A stretch of DNA of 43,588 nucleotides from a virus, in IMG/VR virus record IMGVR_UViG_3300031952_000036, positions 1 to 43,588 of that record; one strand, given 5' to 3'. Shown piece by piece: positions 29,398 to 37,087 of the stretch. The number at the start of each line of letters is the position of its first letter. The stretch's first letter is position 1. The translations under genes were made by a program, and so were the position numbers. The notes under the pieces are model-generated. The model did no database searches. It was not told where the DNA came from and saw only the letters and a program-made list of their open reading frames with translations.

Positions 29398-30675
29398 ATG
29401 AGGGTTAAGGTAGAGGATGTGAAGGTTGCGAACGAGAGGTTTCGAGAAGATTATGGGGAGATAGAGGAGCTGGCGGTGTCGATACAGAGGTATGGATTGC
29501 TGCATCCAATAGTCGTTGATGGTGAACTTAACTTGATTGCTGGTGAGCGTAGACTGAAGGCTCATCGTCTGCTGGGGATTACGGAGATTGAGGTGAAGCA
29601 GTTGAAGGAGACGACGGAGTTAGAACGTAGGGAGATTGAGATTGAGGAAAACCTTAAACGAAAGGACTTTACGTGGCAAGAGGAAGTGAAGGCGAAGAAT
29701 GAGATAGACAAGATAAAGAGGGAGCTATATGGAAGTGCTATTAAAGGACATGGGGGAGGGTGGAGTATACGGGACACCGCTGATAGTGTTGGTGATTCTC
29801 TTGGCACTGTTAGCCGTGATCTCCGACTTGCAAGGGCGATAGAGGAGTATCCAGAGATAGGGAAGGAGTTGTCGAAGGATGCGGCGTGGAAACGATATCA
29901 GAAGATGAAGGAGAGGGTGTTGGTGGATGAGTTGGCGGACAGGGTGAAGATTGAGATAGATACTAAGTGTATAGTGTGTGGGAATAATGAGGTGGAGATG
30001 AGGAGGTTGAAGTCGAACAGTGTTGACCTTGTGTTCACTGACCCTCAGTATGCAATCAATCTAGATAAGGACTTTAAGTCGATTGATGCGTGGGCAGGGA
30101 AGGTGTATAAACAGGATGATGAGGTGGAGAGGGTGATGAACAATATCTCCATCGTGGTGAGAGAGTGTTATAGGGTGATGAAGGATGACCGTCACATGTA
30201 CTTATGGTTTGGTATACAACATTACGAATATTTGTTGAAGATGATTAGGGATGCAGGGTTTAATGTTAATCCTGTGCCATGTATGTGGTATAAGACAGGA
30301 GGGGGAGGGGCGGGAGGAAGTGAGTATGCATATGCGAGTAACTATGAGGCGTTCTTCTTCTGTATGAAGGGGAGGCGTCCACTGAATAGGTTGGGGCAGA
30401 GTAATGTGTGGATGGAGCCGAGGGTGGCGCCTCAACGAAAGGTACATCCGACGGAGAAACCTCGCACTTTAATACGGAAGATTATTGAGCAGAGTACACA
30501 ACCAGGCGAATTGGTGATTGACCCGTATGGAGGGTCGTTCTCGACGGTGATTAGTGCGTTGGAGGTGAAGAGGAATGCGTGGGCGTGTGATATAGATAAA
30601 GAGTATTGTAGTCAGGGAATACTGCGTTTAGAAGAGTTGAGGAAGGGGGAAGTAGAAAGTGGAGAGGAAGTATAG
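29398..30675 (+). CDS. ParB/HTH domain fused to a DNA methyltransferase
   Basis: 425 aa from the ATG at 29398 (AAGGAGAGAAG upstream; a longer frame runs into the hairpin and palindrome). Residues 1-90 are a ParB/Spo0J-like nuclease fold with GERR (49-52) and an EIEENLKRKDFTWQE box. Residues about 122-145 are a helix-turn-helix (WSIRDTADSVGDSLGTVSRD). CIVC follows at 191-194. The C-terminal half is an N6-adenine/N4-cytosine methyltransferase with TDPQY (usual DPPY) and IDPYGGSFSTVI for SAM binding. It probably binds and methylates DNA at specific sites; the adjacent palindrome is a natural candidate. Confidence 0.85.
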   Translation: MRVKVEDVKVANERFREDYGEIEELAVSIQRYGLLHPIVVDGELNLIAGERRLKAHRLLGITEIEVKQLKETTELERREIEIEENLKRKDFTWQEEVKAKNEIDKIKRELYGSAIKGHGGGWSIRDTADSVGDSLGTVSRDLRLARAIEEYPEIGKELSKDAAWKRYQKMKERVLVDELADRVKIEIDTKCIVCGNNEVEMRRLKSNSVDLVFTDPQYAINLDKDFKSIDAWAGKVYKQDDEVERVMNNISIVVRECYRVMKDDRHMYLWFGIQHYEYLLKMIRDAGFNVNPVPCMWYKTGGGGAGGSEYAYASNYEAFFFCMKGRRPLNRLGQSNVWMEPRVAPQRKVHPTEKPRTLIRKIIEQSTQPGELVIDPYGGSFSTVISALEVKRNAWACDIDKEYCSQGILRLEELRKGEVESGEEV

Positions 30676-30816
30676 ATGAATGAATTTCCAATTATAATTG
30701 TCTGCCTATTTGTATTTGCAGCTATAGTAGAAGGGATAGGTGGGAATGTGGGGAAGATGTGGTTCTATATACTATCTGCGTTAATTAACCTAAACGTGAT
30801 GTGGTTGAAAGGATAG
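30676..30816 (+). CDS. 46-aa membrane protein
   Basis: Begins one base after the methyltransferase stop, with AGAGGAAG upstream. Two hydrophobic stretches (PIIIVCLFVFAAIVEGI; FYILSALINLNVMWL). No family. Confidence 0.55.
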   Translation: MNEFPIIIVCLFVFAAIVEGIGGNVGKMWFYILSALINLNVMWLKG

Positions 30817-30823
30817 GTGGGGG

Positions 30824-31087
30824 ATGAGAACGATAGCGAGGTATGAGTTAAAAGAAGGGGAGAATAGGGTGACGGTTCCAGATTTGTCAGTGATTGTATG
30901 CGCAACGGACTTGGGGGAGAAGGTGTGCGTGTGGATGGAGATAGATGCGGAGGCGAAGGAGTTTGTAGATATGGCGTTCCTAGTAATTAGAGAGGGAGCA
31001 GAGATAGAGGAAGAGATGGTGTTGAATTATGTGGGATATGCTAGATTGATATCGGGTGAGGTGGTGATAGTGTTTGAAATACTATGA
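30824..31087 (+). CDS. DUF7352-like phage protein
   Basis: 87 aa, all-beta. RTIARYELKEGENRVTVPDL followed by VCVWMEIDAE and a final LNYVGYARLISGEVVIVFE. Strand order resembles the phage DUF7352 family, whose function is not known. Moderate confidence in family, good confidence that it is a gene. Confidence 0.65.
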   Translation: MRTIARYELKEGENRVTVPDLSVIVCATDLGEKVCVWMEIDAEAKEFVDMAFLVIREGAEIEEEMVLNYVGYARLISGEVVIVFEIL

Positions 31088-31136
31088 TTATAGAGAGATA
31101 AGAAGATTGTATTGTGAATATTGGAGGATAGCTACT

Positions 31137-31202
31137 ATGAGGATGGTGTGGGTGGGGTTTATGCCACCTATATTCAGCACTATATATTGGGTGTTGAATT
31201 GA
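31137..31202 (+). CDS. Possible 21-aa micro-protein
   Basis: MRMVWVGFMPPIFSTIYWVL then N, with GGAGGATAGC upstream at a slightly long distance. It is the only candidate for the 130-base gap between two genes. Very uncertain; could be a spacer. Confidence 0.25.
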   Translation: MRMVWVGFMPPIFSTIYWVLN

Positions 31203-31221
31203 TGAGAGGAAGGGAGAGGAG

Positions 31222-31446
31222 ATGGAAGTGAGAGTGAGGGATGTGATAATAAATGTGGATAGAGTAGTAACAGAACAAGATAAGGCGTTTTTGGAACATC
31301 AGGCGAATATAATCATAGGTTACTTTCTATCTAATGAGAGGTTGAAGAAGGTGGCGTATATAATGATGGCGGATGCGGGGGTGACGTTAGCGAAGTTGGC
31401 ACTGATGGAGGAGATGAGAGGAGAAGAGAATGGGAAGGGTGGTTGA
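31222..31446 (+). CDS. Small helical early protein
   Basis: 74 aa, GGGAGAGGAG before the ATG. EVRVRDVIINVDRVVTEQDK then helices. It overlaps the polymerase gene by 17 bases. No domain recognised. Confidence 0.6.
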   Translation: MEVRVRDVIINVDRVVTEQDKAFLEHQANIIIGYFLSNERLKKVAYIMMADAGVTLAKLALMEEMRGEENGKGG

Positions 31447-33820
31447 GTTTGAGGGACCGAGAGATGCGAAGATATATATTGTGGGGGAGGCACCTGGCTC
31501 GACGGAAGAGTTAGAGGGAAAGCCGTTTGTGGGTGGAGCGGGGCGGCTGTTGAATAGATTGTTGATGGAAGCGGGGTTGGTGAGGACAGAGTGCCGCATC
31601 GGTAACGTGATGAGAGTGAGACCTCCAGGTAATGATTTTGGTTACTTTTATGTGGATAAGCAGAAGCATATACCGAAACAGGAACTCCTTGATGGCATAG
31701 CATATTTGAAAGCAGACATTATGAGGTGTAATCCGAATGTGACGGTGGCGCTTGGGAATGAGGCACTTCGTGCACTGACAGGTGAGAGAGGGATAACGAA
31801 TTGGAGGGGGTCGATATTGTTCAACAAGGGATTAGGATGTAAAGTGATACCTACCATCCATCCTGCCGCTCTTCTCAGGTCTTGGAACAATATCCCTCTT
31901 GTTATGTTTGACTTTAAACGCATCAGAGAAGAATCGATGTCTGCTGAATATAGTTTAAGGAATAGAGAGTTTACTATTAGACCATCATTTGAGAGGGTGG
32001 TGAGTGAGTTGAAGACGTTTATGGAGATGAAGCCGAAGCTATCGTTTGATGTGGAGACGGATGAGGATGGACATATAACTGCTATTGCGTTTGCGCCTAA
32101 TCCGTGGTATGCGTTATCGATACCTTTCACTAATTCGACAGGGGCACCATATTGGAGGATAGAGGAGGAGATAGCAATATGGCAAGCTATTAAAGAAGTG
32201 ATGGAAGATGAGAAGGTAGAGAAGATTGCACAGAATGCACAGTTCGACATTATCATGCTCAAGATAAACCCATACCACACTGAAGTTAGAGGATTGGTGT
32301 TTGATACGATGTGTGGACATCACACGGTCTATCCTGAGATGGCGTCGAGTGAGTCGCAGGCGACGGGGAAGCATAGGATAGGTGGAGGCAAATCATTAGG
32401 TTTACTATGTTCTATATATACTAGACAACCATACTATAAACATTGGGGGAAGAGTGGGACGGATGAAGTGTTTTGGAAGTATAATTGTATGGATGCGTGC
32501 GTGACGTATGAATGTGCGGACGTCATCATTAGGGAGATGGAGGAGTTTGGGGTGAAAGGGTTCTATTATAAGTTGGTGCACCCATTGATAGAGATATTGT
32601 TGGAGATGCAGATAAGAGGGGTGAAGATTGACCAGACTGTGAGGGTGCAGGCGATGGAGATGTATGAGAAGGAGACGGTGGAGTTGCAGGCTAAATTGGA
32701 GGGGGCGTTGGGGAAGGTTATCAATGTGATGTCGCCAAAGCAACTTAAAGAGTTGCTGTATGATGAGCTTAATCTCCCACCTCAGTATAAGAAAGGGACG
32801 GCACAGTTGACTACAGATGAGGATGCGCTGGATACGCTGTCGACTAAGTTCAACTCACCTATATTCGACCTCATTTTGTCGATTAGGGGGAATAAGAAGT
32901 TGATAGGGACGTATTTGAATGATAAGGGAGGGGAAGATGGAAGGATGCGATGTTCATACGTCATTGGAGGGACTGAAACTGGCAGACTTTCTAGCAGACA
33001 ATCTGTTTTTGGAAGTGGAACAAATCTGCAGAATATTCCAAAAGGGGTGTGTAGGAAGATGTTCGTGGCTGATGACGGAAAGGTATTTGTTGAGGCTGAC
33101 TTATCACAAGCAGAAGCCAGGGTCGTTGCATATCTATCCGAGGAAGAGAGACTAGTCGATTTGTTTAATAGAGGAGTTGATATACATAAGCATGTGGCGG
33201 GGTGGATATTTAATAAACCTATTGAAGAGGTGACAACTGGGGATAAGGAGTCGGAGAGGGAGATAGCGAAACATCTCATCCACGCATCCAACTATGGTAT
33301 CGGTCCTAGGACGTTTAGTAAGGTGGCGGGGGTGAGTGAGAGTGAAGCGAAGGTGTTGTTGCAGAAATACTTTGATACATTCCCCCGGATTAAGGCGTGG
33401 CATATGAAGATACAGGCGGGATTGGGGAAGAATAGAACGATGGTGACACCGATGGGGAGGAAGAGGACGTTCTTTGGACTGTGGGGAGACCAGCTGTTTA
33501 GGGAGGCGTATGCGTTCGTGCCACAGTCTACAGTAGCGGATGTCCTCAATCTAGCGATGATTAGGTTCTGTAAGTTGAAAGAAGATGGGAGGTTGAATGC
33601 ACCTCCATATCAGGTGGGACATGGAATAGAGGTGATGTTGCAGGTACATGATGCGTTTGTTGTGCAGTGTAATAAGACGCATGTACAACATACGGTAGAT
33701 TGTATGAAGGAAGCATTCGACATCCCTCTGTTGATATTTGGGAGGAAGTTAAAGATACCTGTAGATTTGAAGGTGGGGGAGAACTGGGATGAGATGCAGA
33801 AAATTACCACCGATAGATAG
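31430..33820 (+). CDS. Uracil-DNA glycosylase / DNA polymerase A fusion
   Basis: 796 aa. Residues 1-170 match family 4/5 uracil-DNA glycosylases: GEAPGSTEELEGKPFVGGAG from residue 19 and HPAALLR at 144-150; the Fe-S cysteines of family 4 are not evident. Residues about 200-365 are a 3'-5' exonuclease (DVET 207-210, NAQFD 269-273, YNCMD 351-355). The polymerase domain has motif A EADLSQAEAR, motif B R610/K614/Y622 with His618 at the E. coli F762-equivalent position, and motif C VHDAF (usual HDE). It should be the replicative polymerase. Confidence 0.9.
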   Translation: MGRVVEFEGPRDAKIYIVGEAPGSTEELEGKPFVGGAGRLLNRLLMEAGLVRTECRIGNVMRVRPPGNDFGYFYVDKQKHIPKQELLDGIAYLKADIMRCNPNVTVALGNEALRALTGERGITNWRGSILFNKGLGCKVIPTIHPAALLRSWNNIPLVMFDFKRIREESMSAEYSLRNREFTIRPSFERVVSELKTFMEMKPKLSFDVETDEDGHITAIAFAPNPWYALSIPFTNSTGAPYWRIEEEIAIWQAIKEVMEDEKVEKIAQNAQFDIIMLKINPYHTEVRGLVFDTMCGHHTVYPEMASSESQATGKHRIGGGKSLGLLCSIYTRQPYYKHWGKSGTDEVFWKYNCMDACVTYECADVIIREMEEFGVKGFYYKLVHPLIEILLEMQIRGVKIDQTVRVQAMEMYEKETVELQAKLEGALGKVINVMSPKQLKELLYDELNLPPQYKKGTAQLTTDEDALDTLSTKFNSPIFDLILSIRGNKKLIGTYLNDKGGEDGRMRCSYVIGGTETGRLSSRQSVFGSGTNLQNIPKGVCRKMFVADDGKVFVEADLSQAEARVVAYLSEEERLVDLFNRGVDIHKHVAGWIFNKPIEEVTTGDKESEREIAKHLIHASNYGIGPRTFSKVAGVSESEAKVLLQKYFDTFPRIKAWHMKIQAGLGKNRTMVTPMGRKRTFFGLWGDQLFREAYAFVPQSTVADVLNLAMIRFCKLKEDGRLNAPPYQVGHGIEVMLQVHDAFVVQCNKTHVQHTVDCMKEAFDIPLLIFGRKLKIPVDLKVGENWDEMQKITTDR

Positions 33821-34061
33821 AAAACCCTGTCTGTGGTGGAGAGGGATAAAAGTTGTGGAGGATGAGGATGCTAAAGAAGCTATCGGTTATGCATGTAATA
33901 GTAAATTGCTTGCCTCACTTAATCAAGAGTTACGTATAGCAGAAGTTTGTATGCGTCACAAGTTTGATTATGCATTGCGTAAACAGAAGTATAGGATGTA
34001 TAGAAGGGGGAAGGGTAGGTGTAAATTGTGTGGAGTTAAGGTAGTGAAGGAGATGGTGTGA
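33789..34061 (+). CDS. Small zinc protein, first of a related pair
   Basis: 90 aa. Start ATG 33789 lies inside the polymerase end (32-base overlap). The C-terminal block YRMYRRGKGRCKLCGVKV is repeated, in diverged form, in the next gene, and CKLC supplies zinc ligands. The two genes probably arose by local duplication. Confidence 0.6.
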   Translation: MRCRKLPPIDRKPCLWWRGIKVVEDEDAKEAIGYACNSKLLASLNQELRIAEVCMRHKFDYALRKQKYRMYRRGKGRCKLCGVKVVKEMV

Positions 34062-34339
34062 CTACTATAGGGGCTAGACTCAACAAACTATATACCAAAG
34101 TATGGATAACTAAAAGGTGGCGTAATATAGGGCAGTTCTGTGATAGAAAATACCACCCATTCGTTTATACATACAGAGTATATAGGAGAGGGAAGGATAG
34201 GTGCGTATACTGTGGTGCTAAAATAGGGAAGAGAGAGTTAGTAAGAGACAGTCCTAGAGAGCAACTGATTGACTCCGTGTATTCTTCTAATGAAACATTA
34301 CTGGGTTTACTAAGAGAGAAAGGAAAAGTGAGTGGCTAA
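34058..34339 (+). CDS. Small zinc protein, second of a related pair
   Basis: 93 aa from the GTG at 34058 (GAAGGAGATG upstream). YRVYRRGKDRCVYCGAKIGK parallels the previous protein, with CVYC as zinc ligands. Extra C-terminal helix (EQLIDSVYSSNETLLGLLRE). It sits just before the helicase-like gene and may interact with replication proteins; unproven. Confidence 0.6.
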   Translation: MTTIGARLNKLYTKVWITKRWRNIGQFCDRKYHPFVYTYRVYRRGKDRCVYCGAKIGKRELVRDSPREQLIDSVYSSNETLLGLLREKGKVSG

Positions 34340-35522
34340 TGATAAGAATGGACGCAATGGTAGTCGCCTTTTAGATGATTGGTTGTCGACGTATGCGGAC
34401 TATACGGAAGGGCAGGAGTCACCCTCTCTCTTCCACTTCTGGGTCGGCACCTCAGTAATAGCCGCCACCTTAGAGAGGAGATGTTGGATACACCGAGGGT
34501 ACTATACACTTTATCCAAATCTTTACGTGGTGCTGATAGGGGCGAGTGCAAGAGTCCGTAAAACGAGTGCCATCAATATGGGGTTTGAGGTGTATAGGGA
34601 GGCGATACCGACAGGGGTGATGGTGAGTCAGAAGACGACGCCAGAGGCACTCATCTCCATATTTGTTGATGGATATAAGGAGAGGGGGGTAAGTGGAGGG
34701 GTGATAGTTAGTGATGAGTTGGGTGTCTTCTTAGGGGGGCAGGCGAAGAATATGGATTTGATGCAACTGTTGACGAAGTGGTATGATTGCCCGAAGCATT
34801 TTGAATATCATACGATGATGAGAGGGAAGGAGACGATGGATTTGGTATACTGCAATATGATAGCGGGGACGACACCACAGTGGTTGAAGGATAGTATGCC
34901 ACCACATGCAGTTGGAGGTGGATTTACGAGTCGAATTATATTTGTATATCAAGATAAGCCAGAGAAGTTGGTGGCGTTTCCTGAGATGACGGATGAGATG
35001 GCGACATTGAAGGGGAAGTTGATGCATGACCTGAAGGTGATAGGGAAGATGAGTGGACAGTATACGTTGACGGGGAAGGCGAGGGAGTGGTTTGAGGATT
35101 GGTATACGCAAGTATTCAAACCAGAGACGACACCATATGCATCGTTGGATGGATACTTCGGTCGCAAGCACGATACGTTGTTGAAGGTGGCGATGTGTCT
35201 ATCGGCGTCGAAGTCGTCGAGTTTGGTAGTGGATGAGATTGAGTTGAAGATGGCGTTACGGGCGTTGAATAAGAATGAGCAATACTTACCCGACACATTG
35301 AGGTTGATACAGATGACGGATGTGGGGGAGAATATGGAGAAGGTGTACCGCACAATATGCAGAAAGGGGGAGATGGAGTTTGTGCAACTATCAAGGCAGG
35401 TGTCATACTGTATGAATACTAAGATGTTGGAGGAGATACTGACGGATTTGACGTCGGGGGATAGAGTGGTGCAGTATATGAAAAATGGGAAGAGGTGGTT
35501 TAAGATGAAAGGGGGAGGGTAG
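34332..35522 (+). CDS. DUF3987-type replication helicase-like ATPase
   Basis: 396 aa, GTG start. Walker A-like GASARVRKTSA (residues 70-80, with Arg in place of the usual Gly-Lys-Thr Gly) and Walker B GGVIVSDELGVFLG (about 122-135) are the DUF3987 signature; family members are thought to act as helicases or primase-helicases in phage replication. The C-terminal 60 residues look like a winged helix (MEFVQLSRQVSYCMNTKMLE). It is the last large gene of the early block. Confidence 0.72.
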   Translation: MANDKNGRNGSRLLDDWLSTYADYTEGQESPSLFHFWVGTSVIAATLERRCWIHRGYYTLYPNLYVVLIGASARVRKTSAINMGFEVYREAIPTGVMVSQKTTPEALISIFVDGYKERGVSGGVIVSDELGVFLGGQAKNMDLMQLLTKWYDCPKHFEYHTMMRGKETMDLVYCNMIAGTTPQWLKDSMPPHAVGGGFTSRIIFVYQDKPEKLVAFPEMTDEMATLKGKLMHDLKVIGKMSGQYTLTGKAREWFEDWYTQVFKPETTPYASLDGYFGRKHDTLLKVAMCLSASKSSSLVVDEIELKMALRALNKNEQYLPDTLRLIQMTDVGENMEKVYRTICRKGEMEFVQLSRQVSYCMNTKMLEEILTDLTSGDRVVQYMKNGKRWFKMKGGG

Positions 35523-35666
35523 ATGATGGGGACGTGTAGGGAGTGTAAACATTTTATGGACTGCTACCCAGATGCGAACTACATAGAGATACAGTTGAAC
35601 GCTCAGATTATGAGGGACTTGTGTGTGAACAACGATAAGGAAGGGTGGGAGCAGAAAGACGGCTAA
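35523..35666 (+). CDS. Small Cys-rich zinc protein
   Basis: 47 aa. CREC (residues 5-8), Cys14 and Cys34 could bind one zinc; the rest is acidic (VNNDKEGWEQKDG). It is followed by palindrome copy 5. Unknown function. Confidence 0.55.
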   Translation: MMGTCRECKHFMDCYPDANYIEIQLNAQIMRDLCVNNDKEGWEQKDG

Positions 35667-35682
35667 CTGTGTAGTGAGGTTA

Positions 35683-35705
35683 GTAAGTTCAATTATTGAA
35701 ATTAC
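35683..35705. promoter_or_regulatory. 23-bp palindromic site, copy 5
   Basis: GTAAGTTCAAT, T, ATTGAAATTAC with one arm mismatch, flanks TTA and GAC. Placed in the 52-base gap before the last rightward gene. Confidence 0.85.
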
Positions 35706-35718
35706 GACGGAGGTGGCT

Positions 35719-35898
35719 ATGAGAATGGTATTGATAATGTATGATAATTGGCTTTCGAAGGCAAGTGAGAAGATAAGTGTAGATGGGAAGCTTAGACCAA
35801 GGATGAGTAAGACACAAGTTAAGGAGATATTGAAGTTATGTACGACAGCTGATGAGACGAAGTTTTTGTCGAACGGGATATTATATCAGTTTAGGTAG
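35719..35898 (+). CDS. Last early gene, small hypothetical protein
   Basis: 59 aa from the ATG at 35719, chosen for GGAGGTGGCT upstream; the longer frame reads through the palindrome. Helical (TQVKEILKLCTTADETKF). Its 3' end overlaps the end of the oppositely oriented gene 35886-36980 by 13 bases. Function unknown. Confidence 0.6.
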   Translation: MRMVLIMYDNWLSKASEKISVDGKLRPRMSKTQVKEILKLCTTADETKFLSNGILYQFR

Positions 35899-36980
35899 TT
35901 CCATTCAATAAGTTTTCCTTCTTCTAATTGATAGCGGGTGGTGGGGTCGACTCTATACTGGACGTCGATGATGTCTAGATTGGAGATGGTCTTCATCACC
36001 CTTTTCTTTGCCTCCCCCACATCCCTCCCTCTAGCACTCACCATCATCAATCTTCCATTCGAGCCTGCACTCTTATAGCCTGCCCCATTTTTACAGACAT
36101 CCATAAAATAGATGTGTCGAAGATTGGACGGACTTACACCTTTCACTGCAGTATTTGTAGACTCTGTTGCGGAATTGGGGAAGGGAGAAACGGAGAGGAG
36201 AAGGGAGAGAGCGTAGTCCGTCGTCATCTCACCTGTCGACTTTCGTCCGGTCGACACAGCCAACAACAAATCAGTGACCGAACCTTTATATAGTTCTAGT
36301 AGAGAGCTGAGGTATAGAGTGAAGGTTGTAAAAGAGACACCATACACTTTACTCTTCGTCACCACACACTGCAACGAAATCAAACCTCTAAATTTGGATT
36401 TCTTCAGCAATCGCTCCATCTTTCCTACACCTTCCACTATCAGACGATGATTAGATGGAAGGGACGTGATGATGTTGCTGGCACTGTCCACTCTGCATCC
36501 GAGAGAGCCGGTGAGAAAGCGGTCTTCGTTCCAGACTATAAAAGGAAACAGAGATGAGAGACCATTCCACCACACTCCTACCTCCACTTTTACTCCCTCT
36601 TCTCCTTTCCATTGGTCGAGACCCACTCGTCGAAGAATGTCTCGGACATAGGTGGGGTCGGTGGAGAGGGTGTCTGTCCAATGGGAACTGCCGAACACGG
36701 GTAAGTTCTGTTCTCGAATGTAGTCAGCGACCTTGCCTAGACCGTATCCGTCGATGATGACTAGGTCTGGTTTAGTCTCGGAGAGAAGTTGATTAGTATT
36801 CGATGCTATGCAGTCGCCAGCTCGATTGATGACGTGACGACTAAAGGAAGGTCGAGATATAATACCGTCCCCAGATAGGGTTGGGTTTTCGGTGAAGATG
36901 AAAGTAGAGTAACCTTCGCTCTGACAGCGCATAGCTAAACCGAGACTGTCGCCGAATTGACTGATGAATAAGATGGTCAT
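35886..36980 (-). CDS. PurD-like ATP-grasp protein
   Basis: 364 aa. The N-terminal Rossmann-like part (TILFISQFGDSLGLAMRCQS; LVIIDGYGLGKVADYIREQN) and the VEVGVWWNGLSSLFPFIVWN, GSLGCRVDSASNI region resemble phosphoribosylamine-glycine ligase (PurD) and related phage proteins. The usual lysine-containing ATP-grasp lid segment is shortened, so it may not be a purine enzyme; a ligase that attaches an amino group or amino acid to DNA or a virion component is imaginable. It is the last gene of the leftward block and converges on the early block without a visible terminator. Confidence 0.5.
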   Translation of the reverse strand: MTILFISQFGDSLGLAMRCQSEGYSTFIFTENPTLSGDGIISRPSFSRHVINRAGDCIASNTNQLLSETKPDLVIIDGYGLGKVADYIREQNLPVFGSSHWTDTLSTDPTYVRDILRRVGLDQWKGEEGVKVEVGVWWNGLSSLFPFIVWNEDRFLTGSLGCRVDSASNIITSLPSNHRLIVEGVGKMERLLKKSKFRGLISLQCVVTKSKVYGVSFTTFTLYLSSLLELYKGSVTDLLLAVSTGRKSTGEMTTDYALSLLLSVSPFPNSATESTNTAVKGVSPSNLRHIYFMDVCKNGAGYKSAGSNGRLMMVSARGRDVGEAKKRVMKTISNLDIIDVQYRVDPTTRYQLEEGKLIEWNYLN

Positions 36981-37087
36981 TTAACGCCTCTTATAATTCT
37001 GTCCATACACCTTACCAATATAATAGAGAAAGACACCAAACAAAGAACTAGAAATAAACCTGTGAGTGCTATACAAATGGTTGTCAT
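36977..37087 (-). CDS. 36-aa membrane protein
   Basis: It overlaps both neighbours by ATGA. Membrane helix LTGLFLVLCLVSFSIILVR then a basic end (CMDRIIRGVK). AAGGTGGAC upstream. An alternative frame over the same bases has no ribosome binding site and is rejected. Unknown function. Confidence 0.6.
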   Translation of the reverse strand: MTTICIALTGLFLVLCLVSFSIILVRCMDRIIRGVK

